Shown one piece after another: positions 52,715 through 62,216 of a DNA stretch of 64,000 nucleotides. The first letter of the stretch is position 1. Each line of letters starts with the position of its first letter. The notes beneath the pieces were generated by a model. That model did not search any database, was not told where the DNA came from, and saw nothing but the letters and a program-made list of their open reading frames with translations. Both the position numbers and the translations under genes were made by a program. Source of the stretch: Phytopseudomonas argentinensis (GTDB lineage: Bacteria > Pseudomonadota > Gammaproteobacteria > Pseudomonadales > Pseudomonadaceae); contig NZ_FORC01000003.1 of assembly GCF_900113905.1 (NCBI RefSeq), forward strand, positions 124,001 through 188,000, read 5' to 3'.

Positions 52715-53863
52715 TCAGCCCAGCAGCGTCGGCAGCTGCCGGTTGAGCGCCAATCGCTCCTGCACCGCAGAGCCGGTCAAGGCGTAGCCCAGCAGGGCGC
52801 CGCGGGCATCGTGGCACAGGGCACGGATGTCGGCGCCACTGCCCTCGACCGTCCAGCGCCCCTCGCGACCACGCGGCGGCGGCGACACCACCAATGGGCA
52901 GGCAGGGGTCTTCACGGTGACCGGCATGGCGCCATAGGCCACCTCGCTCGGTGCGCCGCTCAGGGTCTTGGCCAGGGCACGCGCGCAGGCCATCAGCGGC
53001 ATGACATAGAGCAGGTTGAGACCATCGACTTCAGCGCAATCGCCCAGGGCATAGACATGCGCATGGGAGGTACGCAGCAGGCGGTCGACCACCACCCCAC
53101 GGTTGACTGCCAAACCCGCGGCGGCAGCGAGCTCGATACGCGGACGCAGGCCGACGGCGGAGACCACCGCATCGCAGGCAATCGTCTGGCCATCGGACAG
53201 GTGCACCTCCAGTCCATTAGCTGCGTACTGCAGACGGTTCAGCACCGGCCCCAGGTGCAGGCGCACGCCCAGCGCTTCGAGGCCGCCCTGCACGGCGGCG
53301 GCGGCTTCGACCGGCAGCAGAGCGGGCATCAGTTGCTCGCACGGCGCGACCATCTCGACCGCATAGCCACCCAGGGAAAGGTCATTGGCGAACTCGCAAC
53401 CAATCAGCCCGGCGCCCAGAATCAGCACCTTGCGCTTGCCCTCGACGGCCTGGCGAAAGCGCCCATAGCCCTGCAGGTCGTTGACCGTGAACAGCTGGTC
53501 GGCGGCGTCGCCCTCGATCGGCACGCTGAGCACCTCGGCGCCCCAGGCCAATACCAGGTCGCGGTAAACCAGCGACTCCTCGCCGATCCACAGACGCCGG
53601 TGGCCGGGGTCGATACCGGTGACCCGGGTATGCGTCCATACCTGGGCCTGGAGCTGTTCGGCCATGGCTCCCGGCTCGGCCATGCACAGACCATCGGCAT
53701 CCTTGTTCTTGCCAAAGCCGGTGGACAACATGGGCTTGGAATACGAGCGCCCGTCGTCGGCGGTGATCAGCAGCAACGGCGTCTCGCTGTCCAGCTTGCG
53801 AAACTCGCGGGCCAGGTTGTAACCGGCCAGGCCGGTGCCGATGATGACGACGGGATCACTCAT
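52715..53863 (-). CDS. Rubredoxin-NAD(+) reductase
   Basis: 382 residues with two Rossmann sites: FAD ([19 protein letters not shown] in part, residues 5-20) and NAD(H) ([17 protein letters not shown], about 145). It carries electrons from NADH to rubredoxin, for alkane hydroxylase or oxygen-stress reductases. It begins 38 bases after the rubredoxin gene, the same pairing as in P. aeruginosa (rubB with rubA1/rubA2, here only one rubredoxin). Confidence 0.93.
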   Translation of the reverse strand: MSDPVVIIGTGLAGYNLAREFRKLDSETPLLLITADDGRSYSKPMLSTGFGKNKDADGLCMAEPGAMAEQLQAQVWTHTRVTGIDPGHRRLWIGEESLVYRDLVLAWGAEVLSVPIEGDAADQLFTVNDLQGYGRFRQAVEGKRKVLILGAGLIGCEFANDLSLGGYAVEMVAPCEQLMPALLPVEAAAAVQGGLEALGVRLHLGPVLNRLQYAANGLEVHLSDGQTIACDAVVSAVGLRPRIELAAAAGLAVNRGVVVDRLLRTSHAHVYALGDCAEVDGLNLLYVMPLMACARALAKTLSGAPSEVAYGAMPVTVKTPACPLVVSPPPRGREGRWTVEGSGADIRALCHDARGALLGYALTGSAVQERLALNRQLPTLLG

Positions 53864-53901
53864 TGCTTGCTCCTGTTACGACGGTTGATGCGCGCGCGGG
53901 C

Positions 53902-54069
53902 TTAGTTGATTTCGATCATCTCGAAGTCCATCTTGCCCACGCCACAATCGGGGCACAGCCAATCCTCGGGCACATCTTCCCAGCGGGTACCGGGCTCGAT
54001 GCCGTCATCGGGCCAGCCTTCACGCTCGTCATAGATCAGTCCGCAGACCACACATTGCCACTTCTTCAT
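53902..54069 (-). CDS. rubA: Rubredoxin
   Basis: 55 residues read on the minus strand from the ATG at 54067-54069. The two iron-binding knuckles are CVVCG (residues 6-10) and CPDCG (residues 39-43), with the typical [22 protein letters not shown] between them (in part). It is an electron carrier between rubredoxin reductase and its acceptors. It is upstream of the reductase gene in the same orientation. P. aeruginosa has two rubredoxins here; I see only one. Confidence 0.95.
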   Translation of the reverse strand: MKKWQCVVCGLIYDEREGWPDDGIEPGTRWEDVPEDWLCPDCGVGKMDFEMIEIN

Positions 54070-54213
54070 ACAGGCTCTCCGGCGCTACTCACGGTTATTG
54101 CGCGGGCACGCTACCGCAAATGTCGCGCTAGCGCCAAGCGGGCGCGACGAATGCCCGAGGACCCGCAACGCCCATGGTAGACTCTGCGCTCCGCCCCATC
54201 GCGAACCTGCACC

Positions 54214-54756
54214 GTGCACTGTCCCGCCTCTCAGACACCCGACTGGCTCGCTCGCGAGCTGCTGCCAAGCGTGCCCTCGGCCAGCGTTTGCGACTGGCTG
54301 TTCAACGAAGACTCCCTGACCCGGCGGCTGACCGAGCTGTCGAACGGCGGTTTCAGCGTCACGCCGCTGCGCGAAGGCTGGCTGGCGCTGCGTGACGACG
54401 AATGCGCGCTGCTGGACGTACCGCCGGGCAGTCTTGGCTGGGTGCGCGAGGTCTACCTGCGTGGCAACGGTCAGCCCTGGGTATTCGCCCGCAGCGTGGC
54501 CGCCCGGCAGGCACTGCAGGGCTCGGGCCTGGACCTTCAGCAACTGGGCAGCCGCTCCCTGGGCGAGCTGCTGTTCAGCGACCAGGCCTTTACCCGTGGC
54601 GAGCTGCAGACGTGCCGCTATCCCAGCGCCTGGCTGCCGGCAGAAGCCATGGCCGACGGGTTGTGGGCGCGACGCTCGTGCTTTAGCCGTGGCCCGCTGG
54701 CGGTGCTGGTCGCCGAGGTGTTTCTGGCCGATTTCTGGCCGGCGGCAGGCTGCTGA
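54214..54756 (+). CDS. ubiC: Chorismate lyase (4-hydroxybenzoate synthase)
   Basis: 180 residues starting at a GTG at 54214. It catalyses removal of pyruvate from chorismate to give 4-hydroxybenzoate for ubiquinone. Conserved features are WLFNEDSLTRRL, WVREVYLRG, FARSV and LWARRSCFSRG near the end. It is followed by ubiA after 66 bases. The start is inferred: no in-frame ATG precedes it in a suitable position. Confidence 0.9.
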   Translation: MHCPASQTPDWLARELLPSVPSASVCDWLFNEDSLTRRLTELSNGGFSVTPLREGWLALRDDECALLDVPPGSLGWVREVYLRGNGQPWVFARSVAARQALQGSGLDLQQLGSRSLGELLFSDQAFTRGELQTCRYPSAWLPAEAMADGLWARRSCFSRGPLAVLVAEVFLADFWPAAGC

Positions 54757-54822
54757 ACCTGCCGCCTGGCACTGCCGGCATGGCGCCGTATAATCCGCGC
54801 ACCGCGCCAGGAGATCCGCCCG

Positions 54823-55713
54823 ATGTACATTCGTCTGCTGCAATCGCTCAATCGCCTGCACCCACGAGCCTGGGACTTCCTGCAGCTGATGCGCATGGAC
54901 AAACCCATCGGCATCTACCTGTTGCTGTGGCCGACGCTGTGGGCGCTGTGGATCGCTGCCGAAGGGGTGCCGAGCATCAAGAACCTGGTGATCTTCGTGA
55001 CTGGCGTGGTGCTGATGCGCGCAGCCGGCTGCGTGATCAACGATTACGCCGACCGTAACTTCGACGGCCACGTCAGCCGCACTCAATTGCGCCCCCTGGC
55101 CAGCGGCAGGGTCACCGCCCGCGAAGCGCTGATCCTCTTCGCCGTGCTGGTGGCCCTTAGCTTCGCCCTGGTGCTGCTGACCAACGCCACCACCATATGG
55201 CTGTCGTTCGGCGCCCTGGCCGTGGCGGCGCTGTATCCGTTCATGAAACGCTACACCTATTACCCACAGGTGGTGCTCGGCACCGCGTTCTCCTGGGGCA
55301 TGCCGATGGCCTTCACCGCCGAGACCGGCGAGCTGCCGGCGGCGGCCTGGCTGCTGCTGCTGGCCAACGTGATCTGGACCGTGGCCTACGACACCTATTA
55401 CGCCATGGCCGACCGCGAGGACGACCTGAAGATCGGCGTGAAATCCACGGCGATCCTCTTTGGCGATGCCGACCGGGTGATCATCTTCGGCCTGCAGGGC
55501 CTGACCCTGCTGTGCCTGCTGCTGGCCGGCGGGCGCTTCGAACTGGGCCTGTACTTCTACCTGGGCCTGCTGGTAGCCGCCGGCTGTTTCACCTGGGAGT
55601 TTCACCTGACCCGCCGGCGCGAGCCGATGGTCTGCTTCCAGGCCTTCCTGCACAACCACTGGGCCGGCCTGGCGATCTTCCTCGGTATCGTGCTCGACTA
55701 CGCGATGCGCTGA
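54823..55713 (+). CDS. ubiA: 4-hydroxybenzoate polyprenyltransferase
   Basis: 296 residues, integral membrane prenyltransferase with about eight or nine transmembrane helices. The two Mg2+/diphosphate motifs are [15 protein letters not shown] (first, about 68-82) and [17 protein letters not shown] (second, about 190-206). It attaches the polyprenyl chain to 4-hydroxybenzoate in ubiquinone synthesis. ubiC precedes it directly. Confidence 0.96.
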   Translation: MYIRLLQSLNRLHPRAWDFLQLMRMDKPIGIYLLLWPTLWALWIAAEGVPSIKNLVIFVTGVVLMRAAGCVINDYADRNFDGHVSRTQLRPLASGRVTAREALILFAVLVALSFALVLLTNATTIWLSFGALAVAALYPFMKRYTYYPQVVLGTAFSWGMPMAFTAETGELPAAAWLLLLANVIWTVAYDTYYAMADREDDLKIGVKSTAILFGDADRVIIFGLQGLTLLCLLLAGGRFELGLYFYLGLLVAAGCFTWEFHLTRRREPMVCFQAFLHNHWAGLAIFLGIVLDYAMR

Positions 55714-55738
55714 GCATCCGCAGTGCCCTGCCCCACGG

Positions 55739-55756
55739 CTGTCATATCGCTGCAAT
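55739..55756 (+). promoter_or_regulatory. Pho box upstream of phoB
   Basis: CTGTCAT-ATCG-CTGCAAT: two direct 7-base half-sites with a 4-base spacer, the first an exact match to the PhoB consensus CTGTCAT, 54 bases before the phoB ATG. A -10-like TATCTAAT follows at about 55773-55780. It fits autoregulation by PhoB under phosphate limitation. Confidence 0.75.
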
Positions 55757-55809
55757 AATTCCGTTATCTAATGCGCCGCATGACAGTTGAATGAACCGAG
55801 GCTCAACCC

Positions 55810-56499
55810 ATGGTTGGCAAGAACATCCTGATCGTCGATGACGAAGCGCCGATCCGCGAAATGATCGTGGTGGCGCTGGAAATGGCCGGATACGAGTGCC
55901 TGGAAGCGGAAAACACCGGGCAGGCCCACGCCATCATCGTCGACCGCAAACCCGACCTGATCCTGCTCGACTGGATGCTGCCCGGCACCTCCGGCATCGA
56001 GCTGGCCCGACGCCTGAAACGTGACGAACTGACCGGCGACATTCCGATCATCATGCTCACCGCCAAAGGCGAAGAGGACAACAAGATCCAGGGGCTGGAG
56101 GTCGGTGCCGACGACTACATCACCAAGCCGTTTTCGCCCCGCGAGCTGGTCGCCCGCCTCAAGGCCGTGTTGCGCCGCGCCGGCCCCAGCGACAGCGAAG
56201 GTCCGATCGAAGTGGGCGGCCTGCTGCTCGATCCGATCAGCCACCGGGTGACCATCGATGGCAAGCCAGCGGAAATGGGCCCCACCGAGTACCGCCTGCT
56301 GCAGTTCTTCATGACCCACCAGGAACGCGCTTACACCCGCGGCCAGTTGCTCGACCAGGTATGGGGCGGCAACGTCTACGTCGAGGAGCGTACCGTCGAC
56401 GTACACATCCGCCGCCTGCGCAAGGCGCTGGGCGAAGCCTATGAAAATCTGGTGCAGACGGTACGCGGTACCGGTTATCGTTTCTCCACCAAAGGCTGA
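55810..56499 (+). CDS. phoB: Phosphate regulon response regulator PhoB
   Basis: 229 residues of the OmpR/PhoB type. Receiver with acidic pair Asp10-Asp11, phospho-Asp54 (ILLDWMLPG), Thr (MLTAKGEE) and Lys ([11 protein letters not shown]). The C-terminal winged-helix DNA-binding domain carries [23 protein letters not shown] (in part). It activates the Pho regulon when phosphorylated by PhoR, encoded next. A Pho box precedes it. Confidence 0.97.
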   Translation: MVGKNILIVDDEAPIREMIVVALEMAGYECLEAENTGQAHAIIVDRKPDLILLDWMLPGTSGIELARRLKRDELTGDIPIIMLTAKGEEDNKIQGLEVGADDYITKPFSPRELVARLKAVLRRAGPSDSEGPIEVGGLLLDPISHRVTIDGKPAEMGPTEYRLLQFFMTHQERAYTRGQLLDQVWGGNVYVEERTVDVHIRRLRKALGEAYENLVQTVRGTGYRFSTKG

Positions 56500-56551
56500 G
56501 CGCTAGCCTGAAACGCACCATGACAGGGATCGGCTGGCGGATGAGCGAAAC

Positions 56552-57859
56552 GTGACGAGCAACTGGCGTGGCGCCATAACCCGCCGTTTGGTGCTGCTGA
56601 TCACCGCCTGCCTGTTCGCTGGCGTGATCACCGGCGAATATGCCTGGGCCATCGCCATCGGCCTGGCCGCCCACCTGCTCTGGAACCTCAGCCAGCTGCT
56701 GCGCCTGCATGCCTGGCTCAAGGATCACCAGCCCGACGAACCACCGCCCGATGGCTATGGCCTGTGGGGTGAGGTGTTCGACAGTATCTACCACCTGCAG
56801 CGGCGCAATCAGCGGGCACGTGGCCGCCTGCAGGCAGTGATCGATCGGGTGCAGGAGTCCACCGCGGCGCTGCGCGATGCGGTGATCATGCTCGACAGCC
56901 AGGGCAATCTGGAATGGTGGAACCAGGCATCGGAAACCCTGCTGGGCCTGAAAACGCCCCAGGACAGCGGACAGTCGATCACCAATCTGGTGCGAGATCC
57001 GCGCTTCAAGGATTATTTCGAGCGGGGCATCTTTCTCGAACCCCTCGACCTGCCGTCGCCGGTCAACCCGCGCAGGCAGCTGCAGCTCAACCTCACCCGC
57101 TACGGTAATCAGGAGCACCTGATGCTGGTGCGCGATGTCACCCGCCTCCACCAGCTCGAGCAGATGCGCAAGGATTTCGTCGCCAACGTCTCCCACGAGC
57201 TGCGCACGCCCCTGACGGTGATTTCCGGCTACCTGGAAACCCTGCTCGACAACGTCGACGAGATCAACCCACGCTGGCGCCGCGCCCTGCAGCAGATGCA
57301 GCAGCAAGGCTCGCGCATGCAGGGCCTGCTCAATGACCTGCTGCTGCTGGCCAAGCTGGAAGCCACCGACTACCCCTCCGACAACCAGCCGGTAGCGGTC
57401 GAAGCGCTGCTGAAGTTGATCAAGGCCGATGCCCAGGCACTGTCCGCCGAGCGTAACCACCGCATCAGCCTGGAGGCCGACGCCGACCTCAAACTCAAGG
57501 GCAGCGAGTCGGAACTGCGCAGCGCGTTTTCCAACCTGGTGTTCAATGCCGTCAAATACACCCAGGCCGAGGGCGAGATCCGCATTCGCTGGTGGCAGGA
57601 CGCACAGGGTGCCCATCTCTCGGTACAGGACAGCGGCCCCGGCATCGAGGCCAAGCACCTGCCGCGCCTGACCGAACGCTTCTACCGGGTCGACTCCAGC
57701 CGCGCCAGCCATACCGGTGGCACCGGCCTGGGCCTGGCCATCGTCAAGCATGTGCTGTTGCGCCACCGCGGCAGGCTGGAGATCACTAGCGTGGTTGGCA
57801 AGGGCAGCCTGTTCACCTGCCATTTCCAGCCGGCGCAGATCGCCGCGCCGCCCCGCTGA
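56552..57859 (+). CDS. phoR: Phosphate regulon sensor kinase PhoR
   Basis: 435 residues from a GTG at 56552; no better in-frame ATG is present. N-terminal hydrophobic segments (about 10-52), a PAS-type region (about 95-200), the dimerisation helix with phospho-His215 (NVSHELRTPLT), and an ATPase domain with N-box NAVKYTQ, DSGPGI and GGTGLGLAIVKHV. It phosphorylates PhoB when periplasmic phosphate is low, signalling through the PstSCAB-PhoU system, which is not in this window. Confidence 0.95.
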   Translation: MTSNWRGAITRRLVLLITACLFAGVITGEYAWAIAIGLAAHLLWNLSQLLRLHAWLKDHQPDEPPPDGYGLWGEVFDSIYHLQRRNQRARGRLQAVIDRVQESTAALRDAVIMLDSQGNLEWWNQASETLLGLKTPQDSGQSITNLVRDPRFKDYFERGIFLEPLDLPSPVNPRRQLQLNLTRYGNQEHLMLVRDVTRLHQLEQMRKDFVANVSHELRTPLTVISGYLETLLDNVDEINPRWRRALQQMQQQGSRMQGLLNDLLLLAKLEATDYPSDNQPVAVEALLKLIKADAQALSAERNHRISLEADADLKLKGSESELRSAFSNLVFNAVKYTQAEGEIRIRWWQDAQGAHLSVQDSGPGIEAKHLPRLTERFYRVDSSRASHTGGTGLGLAIVKHVLLRHRGRLEITSVVGKGSLFTCHFQPAQIAAPPR

Positions 57860-57928
57860 ATAGGGTGCTATTGCAAAGCGCCCGCCCAGGCCCCACCCTT
57901 TAGCAACATCCGGTCACACGAACCCCTT

Positions 57929-59269
57929 ATGGATCCCTCTACGAGCGTCTCCTTTTCCAGTTATTTCGCTGACATGGGCCTGGTGCTGTTCGCCCTGTTT
58001 CTGGTGCTGCTCAACGGCTTTTTCGTGGCCGCCGAGTTCGCCATGGTCAAGCTGCGGTCTACCAAGGTCGAGGCCCTGGCCAAGAAGAACGGCTGGCGCG
58101 GGCATATCCTGCGCACCGTGCACAGCCAGCTCGATGCCTACCTGTCCGCCTGCCAGCTGGGTATCACCCTGGCCTCACTGGGCCTCGGCTGGGTGGGCGA
58201 ACCGGCCTTCGCCCATCTGCTCGAACCGCTGCTGATCTCGGTCGGTATCGAGTCGCAGAAGCTGATCCACGGTATCGCCTTCTTCACCGCGTTCTTCATC
58301 ATTTCCTACCTGCACATCGTGATCGGCGAACTGGCCCCGAAATCCTGGGCGATCCGCAAGCCGGAACTGCTGTCGCTGTGGACGGCGGCGCCGCTGTACC
58401 TGTTCTACTGGGCCATGTACCCGGCGATCTTCCTGCTCAATGCCAGCGCCAACGCCATCCTGCGTATCGCCGGTCAGGATCAGCCGGCTGGCCACCATGA
58501 ACACCATTACAGCCGCGATGAGCTCAAACTGATCCTGCATTCCAGCCGCGCCAGCGACCCGAGCGACCAGGACATGCGGGTACTCGCCTCGGCGGTGGAG
58601 CTAGGCGAGCTGGAAGTGGTCGACTGGGCCAACTCCCGCGAAGACCTTGTCTACCTTGAACTCAATGCCACGCTGGACGAAGTGTTCAGCGTATTTCGCC
58701 GCCACAAGTACAGCCGCTATCCGATCTACGACGACGCCGCTGGCGAGTTCGTCGGCGTGCTGCACATCAAGGATCTGCTGCTGCACCTGTCGCTGCTGGA
58801 GATGCTGCCCTCGACCCTGCGCCTGGCCGAACTGATGCACCCGCTGGAAAAGGTCAACCGCAACCTGCCGCTCTCCGAACTGCTTGAGCAATTCCGCAAG
58901 GGCGGTGCGCACTTTGCACTGGTCGAGGAAGCCGACGGCAAGGTGATCGGCTACCTGACCATGGAAGACGTGCTCGAAGCCCTGGTCGGCGACATCCAGG
59001 ACGAACACCGCAAGGCCGAGCGCGGCATCCTCGCCTACCAGCCCGGCAAGCTGCTGGTGCGTGGCGATACTCCGCTGTTCAAGCTCGAACGGCTGCTTGG
59101 CATCGATCTGGATCATATCGAGGCCGAGACCTTGGCTGGGCTGATCTACGAAACCCTCAAGCGCGTGCCTGAGGAGGAGGAGTCCTTGGAAGTCGCGGGC
59201 CTGCGCCTGATCGTCAAGAAGATGAAGGGCCCGAAGATCGTTCTTGCCAAGGTCATCAAGTTGGAATGA
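57929..59269 (+). CDS. CNNM/CBS domain membrane protein (HlyC/CorC-like)
   Basis: 446 residues. N-terminal DUF21/CNNM domain with three to four transmembrane helices (about 15-165; NGFFVAAEFAMVKLRSTKVEAL in part), a pair of CBS domains (about 215-345; FRRHKYSRYPIYDD; GGAHFALVEEADGKVIGYLTMEDVLEAL in part) and a C-terminal CorC_HlyC domain (about 365-446). Proteins of this class act in magnesium or cobalt efflux and are often misnamed haemolysins. It starts 69 bases after phoR. Confidence 0.9.
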   Translation: MDPSTSVSFSSYFADMGLVLFALFLVLLNGFFVAAEFAMVKLRSTKVEALAKKNGWRGHILRTVHSQLDAYLSACQLGITLASLGLGWVGEPAFAHLLEPLLISVGIESQKLIHGIAFFTAFFIISYLHIVIGELAPKSWAIRKPELLSLWTAAPLYLFYWAMYPAIFLLNASANAILRIAGQDQPAGHHEHHYSRDELKLILHSSRASDPSDQDMRVLASAVELGELEVVDWANSREDLVYLELNATLDEVFSVFRRHKYSRYPIYDDAAGEFVGVLHIKDLLLHLSLLEMLPSTLRLAELMHPLEKVNRNLPLSELLEQFRKGGAHFALVEEADGKVIGYLTMEDVLEALVGDIQDEHRKAERGILAYQPGKLLVRGDTPLFKLERLLGIDLDHIEAETLAGLIYETLKRVPEEEESLEVAGLRLIVKKMKGPKIVLAKVIKLE

Positions 59270-59319
59270 GTTGCCTGCACCTGCTCGTCAATGCCCCTGC
59301 CTCACCCTTTCCAGGAAGT

Positions 59320-59333
59320 TGACCGATCGGTCA
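59320..59333. promoter_or_regulatory. Perfect 14-base palindrome, operator candidate
   Basis: TGACCGATCGGTCA is a perfect palindrome in the 222-base gap before the barrel gene, 158 bases upstream of its ATG. The form resembles TetR-family operators. It could regulate the barrel gene or act on the CNNM gene end; no regulator is encoded nearby. Confidence 0.45.
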
Positions 59334-59491
59334 CTTAATCGCACCGACCTCCCCAGGGGCGCGCTCCCGAAATAATCACTTACGACCGCTCGTCGGCTTT
59401 GTCGAATAGCGTCTGGAGCCGGGCAGTCCACCGCGTGCGTCGATTGGATCGGCGCACGCCTTCACACGTACAGACTGCCAAGGATACTGCC

Positions 59492-60250
59492 ATGCGACTC
59501 TATGCAATCACCTCGAAAACCGCCCTCGCCCTCTGCCTGGCCGGCGCGTCCCAGGCTTACGCCGACTCCATCACCGACCCGATCTCCACCATTGGCGTGA
59601 TCGGCTCGCACAACCAGTACAAGTTGAGCACCTTTGGTGATAGCGACAAGGAACGTCTGAATCAAGGCGGTCTGTTCTACAACTTCGGCAACAAGCTGAC
59701 CGGCCATGAAGGCTTCATCTATCAGGCGGGTATCGAAGCCCAGTACCGCGAAAAGGATGACGACGAGTACAAGGCGGCCCGCGCCGACCTCGACCTGGGC
59801 CTGCGCGCGGCACTGAGCACCAACAACTACATCGACTTCGTCGTTGGCGGTGGCTACGACTGGGGGCGTATCGAGCAGGACGACGTCGGCCCGTTCGACA
59901 CCAACGTCAAGCTGACCAGCAAGGCGCCGTTCGCCAAGGCCGGTGTCGGTTACAACTACCTGACCCCGGACTACACCGTGCGCCTGGAAGCCGGTGCACG
60001 CTACTCGCTCGACGCTGAAGCCGAGCTGAAAGTCAGCGGCGAAGGCAGCGACACCGTTGACCTCAAGGACAAGGCCAACCCGTACGCCGAACTGACCGTG
60101 CTGTGGAACAAGGGCATCAACAACCTGCCGATCAGCACCAGCCTGTACTACACCCGCACCAACTACAAGGTCGACAGCGACAGCGTGCTGGCGGAAAACA
60201 GCAAGCTCAAGCAGGAGCAGGTTGGCCTGAAGGTAGGCCTGGCGTTCTGA
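59492..60250 (+). CDS. Putative outer-membrane beta-barrel protein
   Basis: 252 residues. A signal peptide (about 1-24, ending ASQAYA-D) is followed by alternating hydrophobic/polar strands with aromatic girdles (YQAGIEAQYREKDDD; AKAGVGYNYLTPDYTVRLEAGARYSL in part; ELTVLWNKG) and a C-terminal Phe, the outer-membrane insertion signal. Many Asp and Lys residues suggest charged extracellular loops. The family is not identified. I chose the ATG at 59492 over an in-frame GTG at 59399. Confidence 0.75.
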   Translation: MRLYAITSKTALALCLAGASQAYADSITDPISTIGVIGSHNQYKLSTFGDSDKERLNQGGLFYNFGNKLTGHEGFIYQAGIEAQYREKDDDEYKAARADLDLGLRAALSTNNYIDFVVGGGYDWGRIEQDDVGPFDTNVKLTSKAPFAKAGVGYNYLTPDYTVRLEAGARYSLDAEAELKVSGEGSDTVDLKDKANPYAELTVLWNKGINNLPISTSLYYTRTNYKVDSDSVLAENSKLKQEQVGLKVGLAF

Positions 60251-60267
60251 TAACGCCGCGCTAACCG

Positions 60268-60292
60268 AATCGCCCGGCTTGCCGGGCGATTT
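60268..60292 (+). terminator. Intrinsic terminator after the barrel gene
   Basis: An 11-base perfect stem, AATCGCCCGGC (60268-60278) and its complement (60281-60291), 17 bases after the stop. The T-tail is weak (TTTG). Confidence 0.65.
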
Positions 60293-60381
60293 GCATAGAG
60301 GCCGCCGCTGACTGGCGTCAGGTATACTGCGCCCGCCGTTTCAGCGCTCAACCCATCCCTCCTCTCCTTACAGCATTCCCC

Positions 60382-61125
60382 ATGTCGCTCAGCATCGCCT
60401 CCATCAATATCGAACGTTCCAGACACTTGCCACGCGTCGCCGCCTTTATCGAGCGTGAACGCCCGCAGCTGCTCTGCCTGCAGGAACTCTGCGAGCGCGA
60501 CATCCCGTTCTTCGAAGCCTTGATGGGCGGCACCATGGCCTTCGCGCCCATGGCACGCTACCCCGAGGACGGCCCCGCCAATGTGGTGGGTGTCGGCTTG
60601 CTGGCCCGCGGTGAACAACTGGCGGAGGTAAGTGCCGAGTACTACTCGGGCAGCCCCGAGCGCATTCAGGAGATGGCCTTCGTCACCCTCGAGGGCAGGC
60701 GCATGGCCGATCCGCTGAGCATTGCCGAAGTGATGCTCAGTGCCACGGTCGAGGGTTTTCGCATCGCCGTCACCCATCTCAACGTCACCCCGCTCGGCAC
60801 CTCCACGCCCTACCAGCGCGAGAGTGCCGGCAAGCTGATCGCCCTGGCCCAGGCGCAAGCCACGGAAGCAGGCGGCCTGCTGCTGACCGGCGACTTCAAC
60901 GCGCCGCGCGGGCGCGCCACCTTCGACCTGATCGCCGAACACTTCATCGACGGTGTGCCAGGCCATTACACCAGCAGCATCGACGGCTCGCTGCACCGTG
61001 CCGGAGAGATTCCGTTCATGGTCGATGGGCTGTTCCATACGCCGGGTTATCGGCTGGAAGACGCCAGGCTGACGACCGGGGTGTCCGACCATTGCGCGCT
61101 GAGCTGTCGCTTGCGCAAGGCCTGA
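60382..61125 (+). CDS. Endonuclease/exonuclease/phosphatase family protein
   Basis: 247 residues of the EEP (DNase I-like) fold. Metal-binding/catalytic positions are visible in SIASINIER, LCLQELCERD (Glu), GDFNAPRG (Asp-Asn) and the C-terminal GVSDHCALSC (Asp-His). Substrates in this superfamily range from DNA to phosphoinositides and sphingomyelin, so the target cannot be set. No signal peptide is seen, so it should be cytoplasmic. It is convergent with the M23 peptidase gene. Confidence 0.85.
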   Translation: MSLSIASINIERSRHLPRVAAFIERERPQLLCLQELCERDIPFFEALMGGTMAFAPMARYPEDGPANVVGVGLLARGEQLAEVSAEYYSGSPERIQEMAFVTLEGRRMADPLSIAEVMLSATVEGFRIAVTHLNVTPLGTSTPYQRESAGKLIALAQAQATEAGGLLLTGDFNAPRGRATFDLIAEHFIDGVPGHYTSSIDGSLHRAGEIPFMVDGLFHTPGYRLEDARLTTGVSDHCALSCRLRKA

Positions 61126-61160
61126 TCGGCAGCGCGACCTGCTAGCGGAAACCGGCCAGC

Positions 61161-62057
61161 CTAATCGCCGCCGACGGCAAAATTGGGCAGGCTGTCGACC
61201 GGCTGGGCGAACTCGAAGGGAATCGACTCCAGCGCCATGCCCACGTTGCGCTGCACCACGAAGTGCAGGTGCGGGCCGGTGCTGTTACCGGTATTGCCGG
61301 AACGGCCGATCGGCGCGCCGACCGCGACGCGCTGGCCTTCACGCACGTTCACCGAGCCCTGCATCAGGTGCAGATAGACGCCCATGGTGCCGTCGTCATG
61401 CAGGATGCGCACGAAGTTGCCGGAGGGGTTGTTGCCACGCCCGCTCTGGGCATTCTCGGTCTTCACCACCACCCCGGAGCGGGCGGCGACGATCGGCGTG
61501 CCTTCGGGCATGGCGATGTCCAGGGCATAGCGGCCCTTGGGCGTGAAATGGCTGTACTGGCCATTGGCGCCCTGGGTCAGGCGAAACGGCCCACCGCGCC
61601 AGGGCAACGGATACGCCTGGTTGATCGGCAACAGCCGCGGATCGCCAAGGGCGTAGTTGAGTTTCGGGGTATAGCGCAGCGGCTTGGCAGGGTCCAGCGG
61701 CGCCAGGGTGGCCAGACGAATTTCGCTGCGCGGCGGCAGCACCCAGTTGATCGGCTTGCCAGGGGCGCCGCTGACGTTGCTCAATTGCTCCAGCTTGAGC
61801 TCCACCTGCACCGGTGCGTACAGGTCGTTGCGCACCAGCAGGGTCTCGCCGGCTGCATGCTTGCGGGTCTCCAGCTTCACCTGGTTGTCGAGCTTCTCGA
61901 CCATGCGGTCGCTGAACACGAACACCTTCGCACCGGGCGCCGCCTGGTCACTATAGGTGACCACGCCATTGGCATCGGTGTACTTGTAGACGGTCAATGC
62001 ACTCGCCTGACAGGCGAACGCAGCGAGTCCCAGGAGAAGTGAGAGGCGCCCTAGCAT
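61161..62057 (-). CDS. M23 family metallopeptidase with N-terminal DUF4124 domain
   Basis: 298 residues. Signal peptide (about 1-20), a DUF4124 domain (VYKYTDANGVVTYSDQAAPGA in part), a central beta domain, and a C-terminal M23 peptidase (about 165-285) with the motif GRYALDIAMPEGTPI, in which an Asp serves as zinc ligand, and the GPHLHF motif. Zinc peptidases of this type cut peptidoglycan cross-bridges or act as inactive division factors. The usual HxxxD first motif is replaced by a longer spaced form, which is common in this subgroup. It lies 159 bases downstream of the diguanylate cyclase gene. Confidence 0.87.
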   Translation of the reverse strand: MLGRLSLLLGLAAFACQASALTVYKYTDANGVVTYSDQAAPGAKVFVFSDRMVEKLDNQVKLETRKHAAGETLLVRNDLYAPVQVELKLEQLSNVSGAPGKPINWVLPPRSEIRLATLAPLDPAKPLRYTPKLNYALGDPRLLPINQAYPLPWRGGPFRLTQGANGQYSHFTPKGRYALDIAMPEGTPIVAARSGVVVKTENAQSGRGNNPSGNFVRILHDDGTMGVYLHLMQGSVNVREGQRVAVGAPIGRSGNTGNSTGPHLHFVVQRNVGMALESIPFEFAQPVDSLPNFAVGGD

Positions 62058-62216
62058 AGGAGTCGATCTGGTTATTAAGTGTTCGGCAGGGCAAGACTAA
62101 CAGCGTCTCGATGGCCCGGCGACTGCCGGCGCGGCGCTTTGCGACAACCGGCACACGCCAGCCGGACCTGCTGCACATAACCTCGAAGTGCCCCGGCGCC
62201 AGGCCTGCCGTCGCCC

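Noticed and set aside
54085..55755. Open frame of 556 codons antisense to ubiC and ubiA
   Set aside because: It spans two well-supported genes and their gap, has no ribosome site and shows Gln/His/Gly-rich shadow composition.
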